64,000 bases of DNA from Candidatus Rubrimentiphilum sp. (GTDB lineage Bacteria; Vulcanimicrobiota; Vulcanimicrobiia; Vulcanimicrobiales; Vulcanimicrobiaceae): assembly GCA_035710515.1 (NCBI GenBank), contig DASTDE010000004.1, positions 310,001 through 374,000 of the forward strand, given 5' to 3'. Shown here piece after piece: positions 1-10,261 of this stretch (position 1 is its first letter; each line of letters begins with the position of its first letter). A program made the position numbers and the translations under genes. The notes below the pieces were generated by a model. The model was not told where the DNA came from. It worked only from the letters and a program-made list of their open reading frames with translations, and searched no databases.

Positions 1-1347
<1,347 letters not shown>

Positions 1348-1390
1348 AAAACCTCCACGATTTTTCGGTCAGAATGCGCAATTTTTGGGA

Positions 1391-1417
1391 CTAGCACTCT
1401 CAAATGGAGACTGCCAG
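1391..1417 (-). promoter_or_regulatory. CIRCE operator, copy 1 (start of groSL transcript)
   Basis: On the plus strand the bases are ctagcactc, nine unmatched bases, then gactgccag. The consensus HrcA target is TTAGCACTC-N9-GAGTGCTAA; the left arm matches 8 of 9 and the right arm 6 of 9, with the exact N9 spacer. It sits just downstream of the predicted -10 box, the classical CIRCE position over the transcription start. Confidence 0.75.
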
Positions 1418-1424
1418 CCCCGAA

Positions 1425-1454
1425 ATCTTAGCAGAGTGGGGTGGAGACTGCAAG
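1425..1454 (-). promoter_or_regulatory. groSL promoter overlapping a second, weaker CIRCE-like site
   Basis: Reading the minus strand, TTGCAG (1453-1448), a 17-base spacer and TAAGAT (1430-1425) form a plausible housekeeping promoter. The same bases, 1428-1454 on the plus strand, read ttagcagag-N9-gactgcaag, a second CIRCE-like inverted repeat with 6 of 9 matches in each arm and again an exact 9-base spacer. Its start is 37 bases from copy 1. The promoter call rests on hexamer match and position only. Confidence 0.5.
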
Positions 1455-1513
1455 GGCTTTGTGTGAGGGCGTGCCGACGCTCGCTTCGGCCCAAGGGGAC
1501 GAGTTGGTTCGGG

Positions 1514-3760
1514 CTAGTTGCCCCTGTAGATGCTGACGACGCGGGGGGTCGTCGAGGGCGGCTGCTGCATCTCTTGTTCGGCGATTCGGGCCATGAGGTC
1601 GCCGCGCGCCAGCGGCCGGTGGAAGAGAAATCCTTGGGCCTGATCGCAATTCAGCGACCGGACGAACTCCCATTGGGCGTCGGTCTCGATGCCCTCGGCG
1701 ATGACGCGGAGTCCCAAGGTCTGCGCGAGGGTCGCGATGGCTTTGACGATGCCTTGGTCGTACGGGTCGCGCGTGACGTCGTCGATGAAGCCCTTGTCGA
1801 TCTTGATGGCGTGCACCGGCAGGCGTTTGATGTAGTTGAGCGAGCTGTAGCCGGTGCCAAAGTCGTCGACGACGATCTGCACGCCCATCGCGTGGATCCG
1901 CAGCAACGTCGCGACGGCCAGATCGTTCAGCACGATGTTTTCGGTCACTTCGAGCTCGAGCGCGCTGGCGGGCAGGCCGGTTTCGGCCAACACCGCGCCG
2001 ATCGTCGCGGCGCAATCCTGTTCGTAGAAGTCGCGCGGCGAAAGATTGACGGAGACCCGGAAGTCGGGCGCCGCGGTTTGGCGGATCCGCACCGCCGTAC
2101 TGCACGCCTGCGTCAGCACCCAGCGGCTGATCTCGACGATCGTTCCGCTCTCTTCCGCAATCGGAATAAAGACTTCGGGCTGAAGCTCGCCAAGAGTCGG
2201 GTGCTTCCAGCGCGCCAACGCTTCGGCGGTCACGATCCGCTTGCTCGCAATGTCGACGATTGGCTGGAACAGCAGTGACAACTCGCCGCGCGAGAGCGCT
2301 TGCCGCAAATCTTGCTCCAGGCCCATGCGCTCCAGCACGCGCGCGTGCATCGTGCCGTCGTACGACTTGACGTTGTTGCGCCCGGCTTCTTTCGCGCGAT
2401 ACATCGCCGAGTCGGCAAATGCGATCAGTTCGTCGGCGGTCTGCGCGTTCTGCGGGAAGAGACTCGTGCCGATGCTCGCGGTTACGAAGAGCTCGCGGCT
2501 GCCGATCAAGAACGGCTCGTGGAACGAGTTGACGACGCCCGTCGCAACCGAAACGACCGTCCGCTGATCGCCGATCCCTTCGATCACGACGACGAATTCG
2601 TCGCCGCCCGAGCGGTAGATCGTCGCGCGGTTGATCAAACGCTCTTGCAAGCGCGATGCAATGCTGCGCAGCAATTCGTCACCCACACGGTGTCCGAGCG
2701 TGTCGTTGATCGTCTTAAAACGATCGATGTCGATGAAGAGCGCCGCCAGATGTCCGCCCTTGGCGGCGGCTTCCGCAATGAGCAGCGGCAACGATTCTTC
2801 CAATGCCAGACGGTTGGGCAGCTGCGTCATCACGTCTTGACGCGCCAGTTTGGCGAAACGTTCGGCGCTCTCGCGCACGTCGGTGACGTCCAGCATCACG
2901 CCGATCGCGCCGATGACGCCGCCCTCGGCGTCGCGCAGCGGTTCGACGTCGTTTTGCAGCCAGCGTCCGTTTTGCCGCGTTTCATAACGCACCGCTTCGC
3001 CCGCGAGCGCACGGCGCAACTCGTTTAAGCACGCGCGCCGCTGTTCGGGATCGTCGATGCTTGCGCCGTACGGAGCTCCGATCAGGTCGTCAGCGTAGAG
3101 CCGTTGATCCGCCAGTGCCGCGCCTCTAATCGACGTGAGCCGCAAATCCGTGTCGACGGTCCAGACGACGGCGGGCAGCTGCGAAAGCAGCAGCCGCAGG
3201 CTGGCGGTGGCTTTCAAGAGCAGCTCGGACTTCTTACGTTCCGTGACGTCGCGCAGATGAACAAGCAACTCGTCGCGCGCCGGCTGAATGCGAATTTCGA
3301 TCCACTTATCCGTTGACTGGAAGTGCTGGACGCGCTCCAGCGGAAGACCCTGCCGGCGCACGCTAAGCATTTCGGGAACGAGATCGGAACCCAGCGGATC
3401 CAGCACGTCTTGTATGCGCGCGCCGATCAGCTCGCCGGCATTTTTGCGCAGCAACTCTTCGGCGGGCTCGTTGACGTGCGAGAAACGCCAGTCTTTATCG
3501 ATGATGTAAAAGCCGTCGGGAATGCTCTCGACAACGTTGTAGCCCCGTTCGGTTAATCCGCGAATCGACGCCATGCCGTCGCTGATCAGCAATTTGCCCG
3601 CGATCGTAATCGTGACGATGCCGACGCCGGCGTAAATCTCGAGAATGAGGCGCGGCAGTTGGGCCAGCGCCGCGCCAAGGAACGCAATGAAACACAGCGC
3701 GGTCAGCGCGGCGAAGATGATTAGCCGGGAAACTAGGCCCGCCGGGCCGGCGGGTTTCAC
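1514..3760 (-). CDS. Membrane-anchored PAS-GGDEF-EAL cyclic-di-GMP turnover protein
   Basis: Predicted to make and/or degrade cyclic di-GMP at the inner membrane. The 748-residue protein begins with two hydrophobic segments (about 12-34 and 38-58), followed by two PAS-like sensor domains (about 75-175 and 190-310), a GGDEF domain and a C-terminal EAL domain. The cyclase signature is intact (SGGDEF). The product-inhibition RxxD site is absent, because the aligned residues are INRA. The phosphodiesterase side also looks complete: EALARW, NLSPRDF, ELEVTEN, DDFGTGYSS, IKIDKGFID, AEGIET and QGFLFHRP. Its ATG overlaps the stop of the upstream LuxR/TPR gene by four bases, so the two are co-translated and probably form one signalling unit. 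Which activity dominates cannot be read from sequence. Confidence 0.93.
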   Translation of the reverse strand: MKPAGPAGLVSRLIIFAALTALCFIAFLGAALAQLPRLILEIYAGVGIVTITIAGKLLISDGMASIRGLTERGYNVVESIPDGFYIIDKDWRFSHVNEPAEELLRKNAGELIGARIQDVLDPLGSDLVPEMLSVRRQGLPLERVQHFQSTDKWIEIRIQPARDELLVHLRDVTERKKSELLLKATASLRLLLSQLPAVVWTVDTDLRLTSIRGAALADQRLYADDLIGAPYGASIDDPEQRRACLNELRRALAGEAVRYETRQNGRWLQNDVEPLRDAEGGVIGAIGVMLDVTDVRESAERFAKLARQDVMTQLPNRLALEESLPLLIAEAAAKGGHLAALFIDIDRFKTINDTLGHRVGDELLRSIASRLQERLINRATIYRSGGDEFVVVIEGIGDQRTVVSVATGVVNSFHEPFLIGSRELFVTASIGTSLFPQNAQTADELIAFADSAMYRAKEAGRNNVKSYDGTMHARVLERMGLEQDLRQALSRGELSLLFQPIVDIASKRIVTAEALARWKHPTLGELQPEVFIPIAEESGTIVEISRWVLTQACSTAVRIRQTAAPDFRVSVNLSPRDFYEQDCAATIGAVLAETGLPASALELEVTENIVLNDLAVATLLRIHAMGVQIVVDDFGTGYSSLNYIKRLPVHAIKIDKGFIDDVTRDPYDQGIVKAIATLAQTLGLRVIAEGIETDAQWEFVRSLNCDQAQGFLFHRPLARGDLMARIAEQEMQQPPSTTPRVVSIYRGN

Positions 3761-5319
3761 AGCATCTTACGTTGCCGCAGCTCGGCACGCAACGCATGAC
3801 GCGATTGCACGCCCAGAGCGGCAAAGATTATCTCGATCTGCTTTTCAAGCGTAAATGTGCTACGGCTAAACTGTTGCGACAGGGCGTCGAGCTCGGTGCC
3901 TTGCGAAAGCGCGATGGCGATCTGGCGCTGCATCGGCGTAAGCCCGGAGAGAACGCGCTGCTCCTCGACCCGATCCAATTCGGACAACCGGCGGTAAAGC
4001 GGGCTCTTGGCAAAGTGCGCGGCCTGCGAGCGAGCCTTATCGAGCCACTGTCCGTCTTCCGTCAGTTCGAACAATGCGGCAGCGGCCAGTGCGGCGCGAT
4101 ACGGATGGCGGATTTGCGCGAAGACGTCAAAGGCGAACTCGAGCGAGTCCTTCGCCAGTTTCACATTGCCGAGCACTGCTTGCACGCGGCCGGCGGCGTA
4201 TTTTTCGTACGCGATCGTGCGGCGATCGTGCGCGGCTGCGAGCGTCGGGTCTAGGCTGTCCCGGCCAAGTCTGGTATAGGTCGACACATACCCTTGCGCT
4301 TGCGCCATGTCGGTGGACGCAAACAGCTCGGCCAGCATCACCAGCGCTTGGCGTTCCTCGCCGTGCGTCGCATCCCACTCAACGTCACGCGCCAAGGTGT
4401 GCGCCAACGCAAGTTCTTCGGCCGCCCAAGCTTCGTTGCCGTTCATGCGGGCGACGAATGCGCGGTCGACGTGTGCGATGACTTGCCATGCGAGTGTCGG
4501 CGCCAGCGCCTTCGAATCTTTGAAGAGCCACTGCGCGCGGCCAGGATCGCCCTGATGGAACGCGTGCCATGCCAGCGCGCGAACGCTCATGAACTGCAGA
4601 TCTTGAATGTCGGGCGTCCACTCGATCGATTCGTATGCTATTTCGCCCGCGCGCATGCCATCGTTATCGCCGAGCTCAACCGACAGCCGCAGCAAGACAT
4701 GTAGCGAGATAGCGACGGACGTGACATCGCACGTGGCTTTCGAGTCTTCAAAGTACCGGAAGGCGGCGAGCAAGTCTTTCAGTTGCGACGCATAATCTTC
4801 CAGGCCCGCGTGCATCCACGAACGCAGTGCAAGCGCGCGGAACTGCGAAGCCGGAGCAGGGTCGCTCATTGCCAGCGCGATGTCGTCGCTGTTGGGATCG
4901 TACTGGCGCGTGGCCCAAGCCAAGCGCGAGCGTTCGTAACCCAAACGCGACGCACGCGACAAATCTTCTCCAACGAGGTCTTGCGCGCTGGCCAGCATGT
5001 CGCGCGCACCATCAAAGTTGCGGCTGTTGACGTACGAAAACGCGGAACTTACGAAGTAGCCGAAGCGCCCTGCCGGCGACGTAAAGGCATCAGCGTGCGC
5101 GGCCAGCGTTTCGAGAGCCAGAACGGGATCGCGGCGCGCCAAGACTTCCGCGCGAACCAGCAGACCCTGCTCGTTGAGCGGCTCGGGCCAGTCCTCGCAA
5201 TGCGTCAGCAATGCCAGCGCTTCGTCCCGGCGCGCGCGGCGCGCCAGTTCGGTCGCGTTTTGCAGTGCTGCTGCGACGTCTACGCCCGTCTCTACGAGGC
5301 GTGAGTCTTGCATATGCAT
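3757..5319 (-). CDS. LuxR-type response regulator with TPR-like helical repeats
   Basis: Probable cytosolic transcription factor. The 520-residue protein is mostly alpha-helical, rich in Ala/Leu/Arg pairs spaced like tetratricopeptide repeats (about 15-440). It ends in a LuxR-like helix-turn-helix: the last 65 residues contain LTPMQRQIAIALSQGTELDALSQQFSRS followed by TLEKQIEIIFAALGVQSRHAL, which matches the GerE/LuxR fold (normally LTxRExEVLxLxAxGxxxxEIA). No receiver or AAA/STAND ATPase module is visible, so the signal is unknown. It is the promoter-proximal partner of the GGDEF-EAL gene, overlapping it at ATGA. An alternative start is the second ATG six bases downstream. Confidence 0.75.
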   Translation of the reverse strand: MHMQDSRLVETGVDVAAALQNATELARRARRDEALALLTHCEDWPEPLNEQGLLVRAEVLARRDPVLALETLAAHADAFTSPAGRFGYFVSSAFSYVNSRNFDGARDMLASAQDLVGEDLSRASRLGYERSRLAWATRQYDPNSDDIALAMSDPAPASQFRALALRSWMHAGLEDYASQLKDLLAAFRYFEDSKATCDVTSVAISLHVLLRLSVELGDNDGMRAGEIAYESIEWTPDIQDLQFMSVRALAWHAFHQGDPGRAQWLFKDSKALAPTLAWQVIAHVDRAFVARMNGNEAWAAEELALAHTLARDVEWDATHGEERQALVMLAELFASTDMAQAQGYVSTYTRLGRDSLDPTLAAAHDRRTIAYEKYAAGRVQAVLGNVKLAKDSLEFAFDVFAQIRHPYRAALAAAALFELTEDGQWLDKARSQAAHFAKSPLYRRLSELDRVEEQRVLSGLTPMQRQIAIALSQGTELDALSQQFSRSTFTLEKQIEIIFAALGVQSRHALRAELRQRKML

Positions 5320-5328
5320 ATCGGCGAT

Positions 5329-6366
5329 CTAGTCCGTAATGGTTCCGGCTGAAGTCGTTTGGCCTGGACCCACAGTTATTGCGGGACCAAAGATGACGTC
5401 ACGTTTCGAAGCCGAGCCTTTCGCAGAAGAGTGCGCGCCCGCCGCATTGGTGTATGAATTGTAGATTCGAATTTGATACGTGTCGGACGGCAGCGTGTGA
5501 AGGTCGAATCCGCCCGAGGCATCCGTCGCAACCGTGTTGCCGACGTTGCCCGAGGATCCGATCGCGACGACCACTGCACCGCTCACGCCGTTGCCGTTCG
5601 AACCAACCACCGTACCGGTGATGTGGCCCGAGTTCGAGTTGCCTGCAACGAAGAGCGTCGGGCGGACGGAGATGCTGTTAGTGGCGATGCCGCCGCTGGT
5701 GTCCATCGGCGTGATGCCGCCGCTGGAGATGCCGCCGCCGGTGTCGTTGCCGGTGGAGAGCGATTCGAGAAGATTGAAGTCGATGTTCACGAGCTCGGCA
5801 GCGCTCGCGCCGATCGTGAAACTCTGCGTGTTGGTGATCGCAACGAGTCCGTGCCCGGCCGACGTGGTCCGCGTCGAGTTGCCTGCGCCTGAATCGCTCG
5901 AGGTGTTCCGGCCATAGGCGAAGTTGAGCGACGCGGTCGAGTTATCGGCATAAATGGCTTGGCTTGCCGCCGGGTCGACGACGAAGCGAATCTGGCCGTA
6001 CGTGCGCTGGGTGTTGCTAGTCTGACCGACGGCCGCACCGGATCCGCCTTGGTATTGCAGGACGTCGACGATGAGCGGGCTGCTGTACTGAGCGACGACC
6101 AGGAACCGGCCGGAGCCGTCGGTGGCGTCGACTTCGCGAATGGCGAGATTGAAGTGAGCGAGTTGTTTGCCGGAGAGGGTGGGCGCGGCGTCGCCGATCA
6201 GGAAGCTTGTGGCGATGCCGCCGTGAGTGTCGAGCGGAGTGATGACGCCGGGCGGGTTGTTGTTTGAGGCAAGGAGCGCCGGCGTGGACGATTGCCCATG
6301 CATAGAGCACGCCGCCGGCACAAAGGCCAAAAGCGTTACGCATAACGCTGAAAAATGTCGTCTCAA
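5329..6366 (-). CDS. Secreted lipoprotein-like protein with carboxypeptidase-regulatory (Ig-like) C-terminal domain
   Basis: Probably exported and anchored by lipid: an N-terminal hydrophobic stretch ends in PAACSMHG with a candidate lipobox cysteine at about residue 20. The start is TTG at 6366, chosen because a GGAGG lies nine bases upstream and no better start exists. The roughly 100 C-terminal residues read like a carboxypeptidase regulatory-like beta-sandwich (GHITGTVVGSNGNGVSGAVVV, then FDLHTLPSDTYQIRIY). A short motif occurs twice, TPLDTHGGIATS near residue 43 and TPMDTSGGIATN near residue 216, suggesting duplication of a surface segment. Function is not known. It stands just downstream of the LuxR gene on the other side and diverges from the alr unit. 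Confidence 0.6.
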   Translation of the reverse strand: MRRHFSALCVTLLAFVPAACSMHGQSSTPALLASNNNPPGVITPLDTHGGIATSFLIGDAAPTLSGKQLAHFNLAIREVDATDGSGRFLVVAQYSSPLIVDVLQYQGGSGAAVGQTSNTQRTYGQIRFVVDPAASQAIYADNSTASLNFAYGRNTSSDSGAGNSTRTTSAGHGLVAITNTQSFTIGASAAELVNIDFNLLESLSTGNDTGGGISSGGITPMDTSGGIATNSISVRPTLFVAGNSNSGHITGTVVGSNGNGVSGAVVVAIGSSGNVGNTVATDASGGFDLHTLPSDTYQIRIYNSYTNAAGAHSSAKGSASKRDVIFGPAITVGPGQTTSAGTITD

Positions 6367-6576
6367 GACCCTAAACCTCCGCCTCGGTCAACCCGCTTGC
6401 TGGCAATATATCACGTTTGCAGGTTAACTCCATCCTGGAAAACTGAGCCGAATGGCCCAATTTCAAGAATAGTCCGTTAAACCTACGTAAAGGTGCACTT
6501 ATTGGCCCTATTCCCTAAGCCCTGCGCGGCCGATATGCGCGCGAGGCAGGCCCGTGAGGCTGACCGAAAGGCCCGA

Positions 6577-6969
6577 ATGGTGACGAACCCACCGTTGGAT
6601 TGGCCCGCGGTCGCCTGGCGCGGAACGGCCGCCGGCTTGAGCGGCGCCGTGCTCTTTGGGCTCTTCATCTACCCCGCGGCGGGCCGCCCCGGCGCCGTGT
6701 CCGTCGCGCTCTACGCCGCGGTCTGCCTGGCTTGGGGATTGGGTTACGCCTATCTGGCGCAGACTCGCCCGCAGCTCAATACGCAGCCGGTCCTGTCCGG
6801 GGTGGTGTACGGCATCGTGGCATACGTCGTGATGCAGTTGGTTCTTTACAGCGTCGCGGCGGAGCGAACGGCAACCGTGCTGGAAGTTGCCTACGGCGGA
6901 TTCGCGAGCTGCTTGTTCTTCGGACTGCCGGTCGCGCTGGTCACGCGCCTGCTTTCGAGCCGCAGATGA
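6577..6969 (+). CDS. Small conserved membrane protein upstream of alr
   Basis: I do not recognise a characterised family. The 130-residue protein has four hydrophobic segments (roughly 15-36, 42-62, 72-95 and 103-123) and ends RLLSSRR, so it is an integral membrane protein with a short basic tail. Its frame is open upstream to an ATG at 6493, but the internal ATG at 6577 is preferred, because the extra residues are charged and unlike a membrane protein N-terminus. The TGA overlaps the alr ATG (ATGA at 6966-6969), so it is translationally coupled to alanine racemase. A role near cell wall supply is a guess from context. Confidence 0.6.
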   Translation: MVTNPPLDWPAVAWRGTAAGLSGAVLFGLFIYPAAGRPGAVSVALYAAVCLAWGLGYAYLAQTRPQLNTQPVLSGVVYGIVAYVVMQLVLYSVAAERTATVLEVAYGGFASCLFFGLPVALVTRLLSSRR

Positions 6970-8087
6970 TCGGCGCGCTGCGAATCTCAATCGCCGCGCT
7001 GCGCCATAATGCCCGCACGCTGCGCGACCTCGCGGCTCCCGCGAAAGCCGCTTTCGTCGTAAAATCGAATGCGTACGGACATGGACTCGTTCGCGTTGCG
7101 CTAGCGATAGAAGAGTTTGCAGACGCGATCTGCGTCTATGCGGTTGAAGAAGGCCTCGCGCTGCGCGAAGCCGGCGTCAAAGTACCAATTATGGTACTCG
7201 GCCCTACACCGGTGGAGCATCTGGAAGAAGCGCTCGCGCGCCAGCTGCAGATCACACTTTGGGACGCAACGACCTATCTTGACACCGTAGCGGGCATTGC
7301 GCGCCGGCACAATAGTGCGTTTCGCGTGCACATGAAAGTCGACACCGGAATCCGGCGCTTAGGACTCGATCCGCGCGACGCACCCAAAGCGATCGAACGC
7401 GCTTTGAAAACGCCCGGCATTGAGGTCGCCGGAATATTCTCACATCTCGCGTCGGCCGAAGATCTCGATTCACCGTTCACGCTCGGTCAATTGCAAACGC
7501 TGGAAAGCGTGTTGAACGCCGTGCACTTTGATGGAAAGTCGCACGCACCGCTACGTCATATCGCGGCGTCGGCCGCGGCCATGCTCTGGCCGCAGACGCG
7601 TTTGGATCTCGTGCGCTTCGGCATTGCGCTCTACGGATTGTGGCCCTCGAAGGAAACGCGCGCGTCGGTAAACGGCGGATTCAGCCTGCAGCCGGCGCTT
7701 TCGTTTGAGAGCCGCGTGATTGCGGTGCGCAAAGTAGAACCGGGGACGCTGATTGGATACGGCGGCTCGTACAAGGCGCCGCGCGCGATGCGCATCGGCG
7801 TCGTTCCGCTGGGCTATGCCGACGGCATTCCGCGACTGCTTTCCAACCGCGGGGCGTTCTTGGTGGCCGGGCAGCGCTGTCCCATCGCCGGGCGAGTCTG
7901 CATGAACATGACCATGATCGATCTCGGAGCGACGCAGGCGCGGCCGGGCGATCCGGTGGTTCTTATCGGGAACCAAGGTGATGCAAGCGTGACGGCAGAC
8001 GATTGGGCGGATTGGGCCGAGACGATCAACTACGAGATCGTCGCGCGCTTACCGTCCGAGCTTACGCGAATCTACGACGAACGCTAG
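6966..8087 (+). CDS. alr: Alanine racemase
   Basis: PLP-dependent cytosolic enzyme that interconverts L- and D-alanine, feeding Ddl and MurF encoded further along the window. The 373-residue product starts at ATG 6966. It shows the PLP lysine motif AFVVKSNAYGHG at about residues 32-43, the segment HMKVDTGIRRLG, and IGVVPLGYADGIPR near residue 280. The catalytic tyrosine region of the C-terminal beta-domain lies around AGRVCMNMTMIDLG. A much longer upstream extension is possible in frame, but it only reads through the membrane protein gene and is not real. Its TAG shares four bases with the TAG of the convergent citrate synthase gene. Confidence 0.96.
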   Translation: MIGALRISIAALRHNARTLRDLAAPAKAAFVVKSNAYGHGLVRVALAIEEFADAICVYAVEEGLALREAGVKVPIMVLGPTPVEHLEEALARQLQITLWDATTYLDTVAGIARRHNSAFRVHMKVDTGIRRLGLDPRDAPKAIERALKTPGIEVAGIFSHLASAEDLDSPFTLGQLQTLESVLNAVHFDGKSHAPLRHIAASAAAMLWPQTRLDLVRFGIALYGLWPSKETRASVNGGFSLQPALSFESRVIAVRKVEPGTLIGYGGSYKAPRAMRIGVVPLGYADGIPRLLSNRGAFLVAGQRCPIAGRVCMNMTMIDLGATQARPGDPVVLIGNQGDASVTADDWADWAETINYEIVARLPSELTRIYDER

Positions 8088-9259
8088 TGCGCTGTTGAGC
8101 CGTTGCCGGAGCGCTGTTCGATGGGTTCGAACGCATGCACTTCGGGCCCCGAATACGTTGCCTGCGGACGGATGAGCCGGTTGTCCGCCAGCTGTTCCAA
8201 GACGTGCGCCGTCCAGCCCGCGATGCGCCCGCACGCGAAGATCGGAGTGAATTCGTCGCCCGGAAATCCGAGGCTGTAGAACAGCGGCGCTGTGTAGAAG
8301 TCCACGTTGGCGTAAATGTTCTTGCCGGGTTTCTTCTCTTGCAGCACGACGTTGGACGCGTCTTCGAGCGCGCGCGCGATCTGATACCATTTCGGATCTG
8401 AAATCTCGCTGAGCTTTTTCGCGACCGCTTCCAAATGCTGCGCGCGCGGATCGCGCACCTTATACTCGCGATGGCCCATTCCCATGATGCGCTCGCCGCG
8501 GGCCAGAACTTCCCGCACGTACGCTTCGGCGCGCTCGGGTTTTCCGACTTCGAGCAGCACGCGTCCGACCGCGCTAGCGGCTCCGCCGTGCGCTTCGCCC
8601 TCCAGCGTTGCGATCGCCGATGTAACAGCGGCGTAGAGATCGGCTTTTGTCGATGCCGTGACGCGCGCGGAGAACGTCGACGCATTGAACGAATGGTCGG
8701 CCAATAGCACGAGATAGGTGTCCATGGCGTCTTCGGCCACTTCCGTCGGCTCGCTTCCGCGGCACATGTACAGGAAGTTGGCGGCCTGCGATAGATCGTG
8801 ACGCGGTTCGACGGGTTCGAGTCCGCGGCGAATGCGATCCCACATCGCGACGGCCGTCGGCACTTTGGCGATCAATTCGATTGCGGTATGCACGTCGGAA
8901 ACGTGCGCGCCGTGCGGATCGACCGGCACGAAAATTGCCAGACCTGAAACGATCGTGCGCAGCACGTCCATCGGCCACGCATCTTTGGGCACGCGTTCCA
9001 TCGCGTTGATCAGCGGCTCGGGCAGCATGCGGTGCGCGCCGAGTTCTTTCTTTAAAGCTTCGAGCTCGCTCTTGGTGGGCAGATGTCCGTAGAGCAGCAG
9101 ATGCACGACTTCTTCGAAACAGGCGTTGGGAGCCAGGTCGTGGATGTCGTAGCCGCGATAGGTGAGGCGGCCTTCTCTTCCCTCGACGTTGGAGAGCAGC
9201 GTGCTTCCGACCACCACGCCTTCAAGGCCGCGGTCGACGACGATTCCGGTTGTACTCAT
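8084..9259 (-). CDS. gltA: Citrate synthase
   Basis: Condenses acetyl-CoA and oxaloacetate, the entry step of the TCA cycle. The 391-residue length is the short Gram-positive/archaeal type rather than the long hexameric E. coli type. The catalytic triad region is recognisable: first histidine in LADHSFNASTFSARV, second in GMGHREYKVRDPRA, aspartate in NIYANVDFYTAPLFY. The sequence around the first histidine is DHS where many homologues have EHE or EHD; the enzyme could be a 2-methylcitrate synthase paralogue, which is difficult to exclude by eye. It ends tail to tail with alr, sharing a CTAG. The complete 2-oxoglutarate dehydrogenase at 54.9 kb supports a citrate synthase role. Confidence 0.93.
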   Translation of the reverse strand: MSTTGIVVDRGLEGVVVGSTLLSNVEGREGRLTYRGYDIHDLAPNACFEEVVHLLLYGHLPTKSELEALKKELGAHRMLPEPLINAMERVPKDAWPMDVLRTIVSGLAIFVPVDPHGAHVSDVHTAIELIAKVPTAVAMWDRIRRGLEPVEPRHDLSQAANFLYMCRGSEPTEVAEDAMDTYLVLLADHSFNASTFSARVTASTKADLYAAVTSAIATLEGEAHGGAASAVGRVLLEVGKPERAEAYVREVLARGERIMGMGHREYKVRDPRAQHLEAVAKKLSEISDPKWYQIARALEDASNVVLQEKKPGKNIYANVDFYTAPLFYSLGFPGDEFTPIFACGRIAGWTAHVLEQLADNRLIRPQATYSGPEVHAFEPIEQRSGNGSTAH

Positions 9260-9268
9260 GGTCTCTCC

Positions 9269-10225
9269 TTAGATAGGTACGTCTGGGACGTGCTGACCGT
9301 ATTCCCGAGGATTAAAATACCACCCGGGCAGCGAGCTGGGGAACGTGATGTCTTGAAAGTCAAAATCCACGATTGCGCCGTCACCGCCGTAGACGGTCTG
9401 CACACCGTTCGATTCGGTGCGCGCCCCCACGATTCCGTGCAGGTGCGTGACGACCAACTGGCCGCTCAAATAGCCGAGCGTATAGGTGAAGGTCACCGGA
9501 AAGATCCCCTGGTCGCCGGTGAACAGGCGGTCGTGGGCGATGATGCGCCGCAGTTCGTAACTCTTCTTGTCGACCCAGATCTCGCGCAGGACGTTCCGCT
9601 CGGGATCGCGCCGCGGCTTGAGCACCAGATGTAAGAGATTCTTTTCCACGGTCATTTGCGGCACGTCGTAGTCGGACTCGCCGATGGCAACCACGGAGCC
9701 GATTGTCTTGAGCGGCTCGCTGGTCGGTTCCGGCGTCGGAACGTAGGACGTCGGATCGATATGCTGGTGGATCGGCGCCGGCGCGAACACGTCGGCAGTC
9801 GGTGGCCCGGGATCGGTGGCTTCGTTGAGCGCCGGGCGGTCGAAGACCGCTTGGCCTTCAGCGTCGTCGCGGTAGATGCGGCGAGTCAGGGCGGCGCGGT
9901 CGACGTTGCGCACCCAATAGTGCGTCGTGTACGACCCAAGCGGATCCGGATACGGCGATGCGCCCGGCTCGGGAGCGTAATTCGTGTACTGCGTGCGGAT
10001 CATCGTGTAGGTCTCGTACGGCGGCGGCGGACGGTGCGAACGGAAGACGCGCCGGATGATACCGAGCACCCGCACCGGGGGCACACTTTGGTAGGGCGGC
10101 AGCGTCGCCTGGGGCGCCGGGCTCGCCGTCGGTTCCGGCTTCGATTGGGCCGACGAACGCACGGGGTTAAACGAAACGGTCAGGACGGCCGCCGCCAGAA
10201 GCGCGGCCAGGGAATTTTTCAGCAT
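9269..10225 (-). CDS. Exported protein of unknown function, LolA/RseB-like beta fold suspected
   Basis: A signal peptide spans about residues 1-26 (hydrophobic core LAALLAAAVLTV, cleavage near SSAQS), then a Pro-rich linker. The rest is strand-rich, with phrases such as REIWVDKKSYELRRI and HLVLKPRRDPERN that resemble the lipoprotein-carrier LolA/RseB fold, where a concave sheet binds lipid. That resemblance is weak and is inference only. No membrane helix follows the signal peptide, so a periplasmic location is expected. It lies nine bases upstream of gltA on the same strand, probably sharing a transcript without an obvious functional link. Confidence 0.55.
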   Translation of the reverse strand: MLKNSLAALLAAAVLTVSFNPVRSSAQSKPEPTASPAPQATLPPYQSVPPVRVLGIIRRVFRSHRPPPPYETYTMIRTQYTNYAPEPGASPYPDPLGSYTTHYWVRNVDRAALTRRIYRDDAEGQAVFDRPALNEATDPGPPTADVFAPAPIHQHIDPTSYVPTPEPTSEPLKTIGSVVAIGESDYDVPQMTVEKNLLHLVLKPRRDPERNVLREIWVDKKSYELRRIIAHDRLFTGDQGIFPVTFTYTLGYLSGQLVVTHLHGIVGARTESNGVQTVYGGDGAIVDFDFQDITFPSSLPGWYFNPREYGQHVPDVPI

Positions 10226-10261
10226 ACTCGGCCTGTATAACGCGTGAGAAGGACCGGAATG

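Noticed and set aside
6600-6965. N-terminal extension of alanine racemase back to 6600
   Set aside because: The extension is an out-of-frame reading of the upstream membrane protein; the ATG at 6966 gives the normal Alr N-terminus.
8084-8087. CTAG shared by alr and gltA stops as a regulatory palindrome
   Set aside because: Two convergent TAG stops naturally form CTAG; nothing longer surrounds it.
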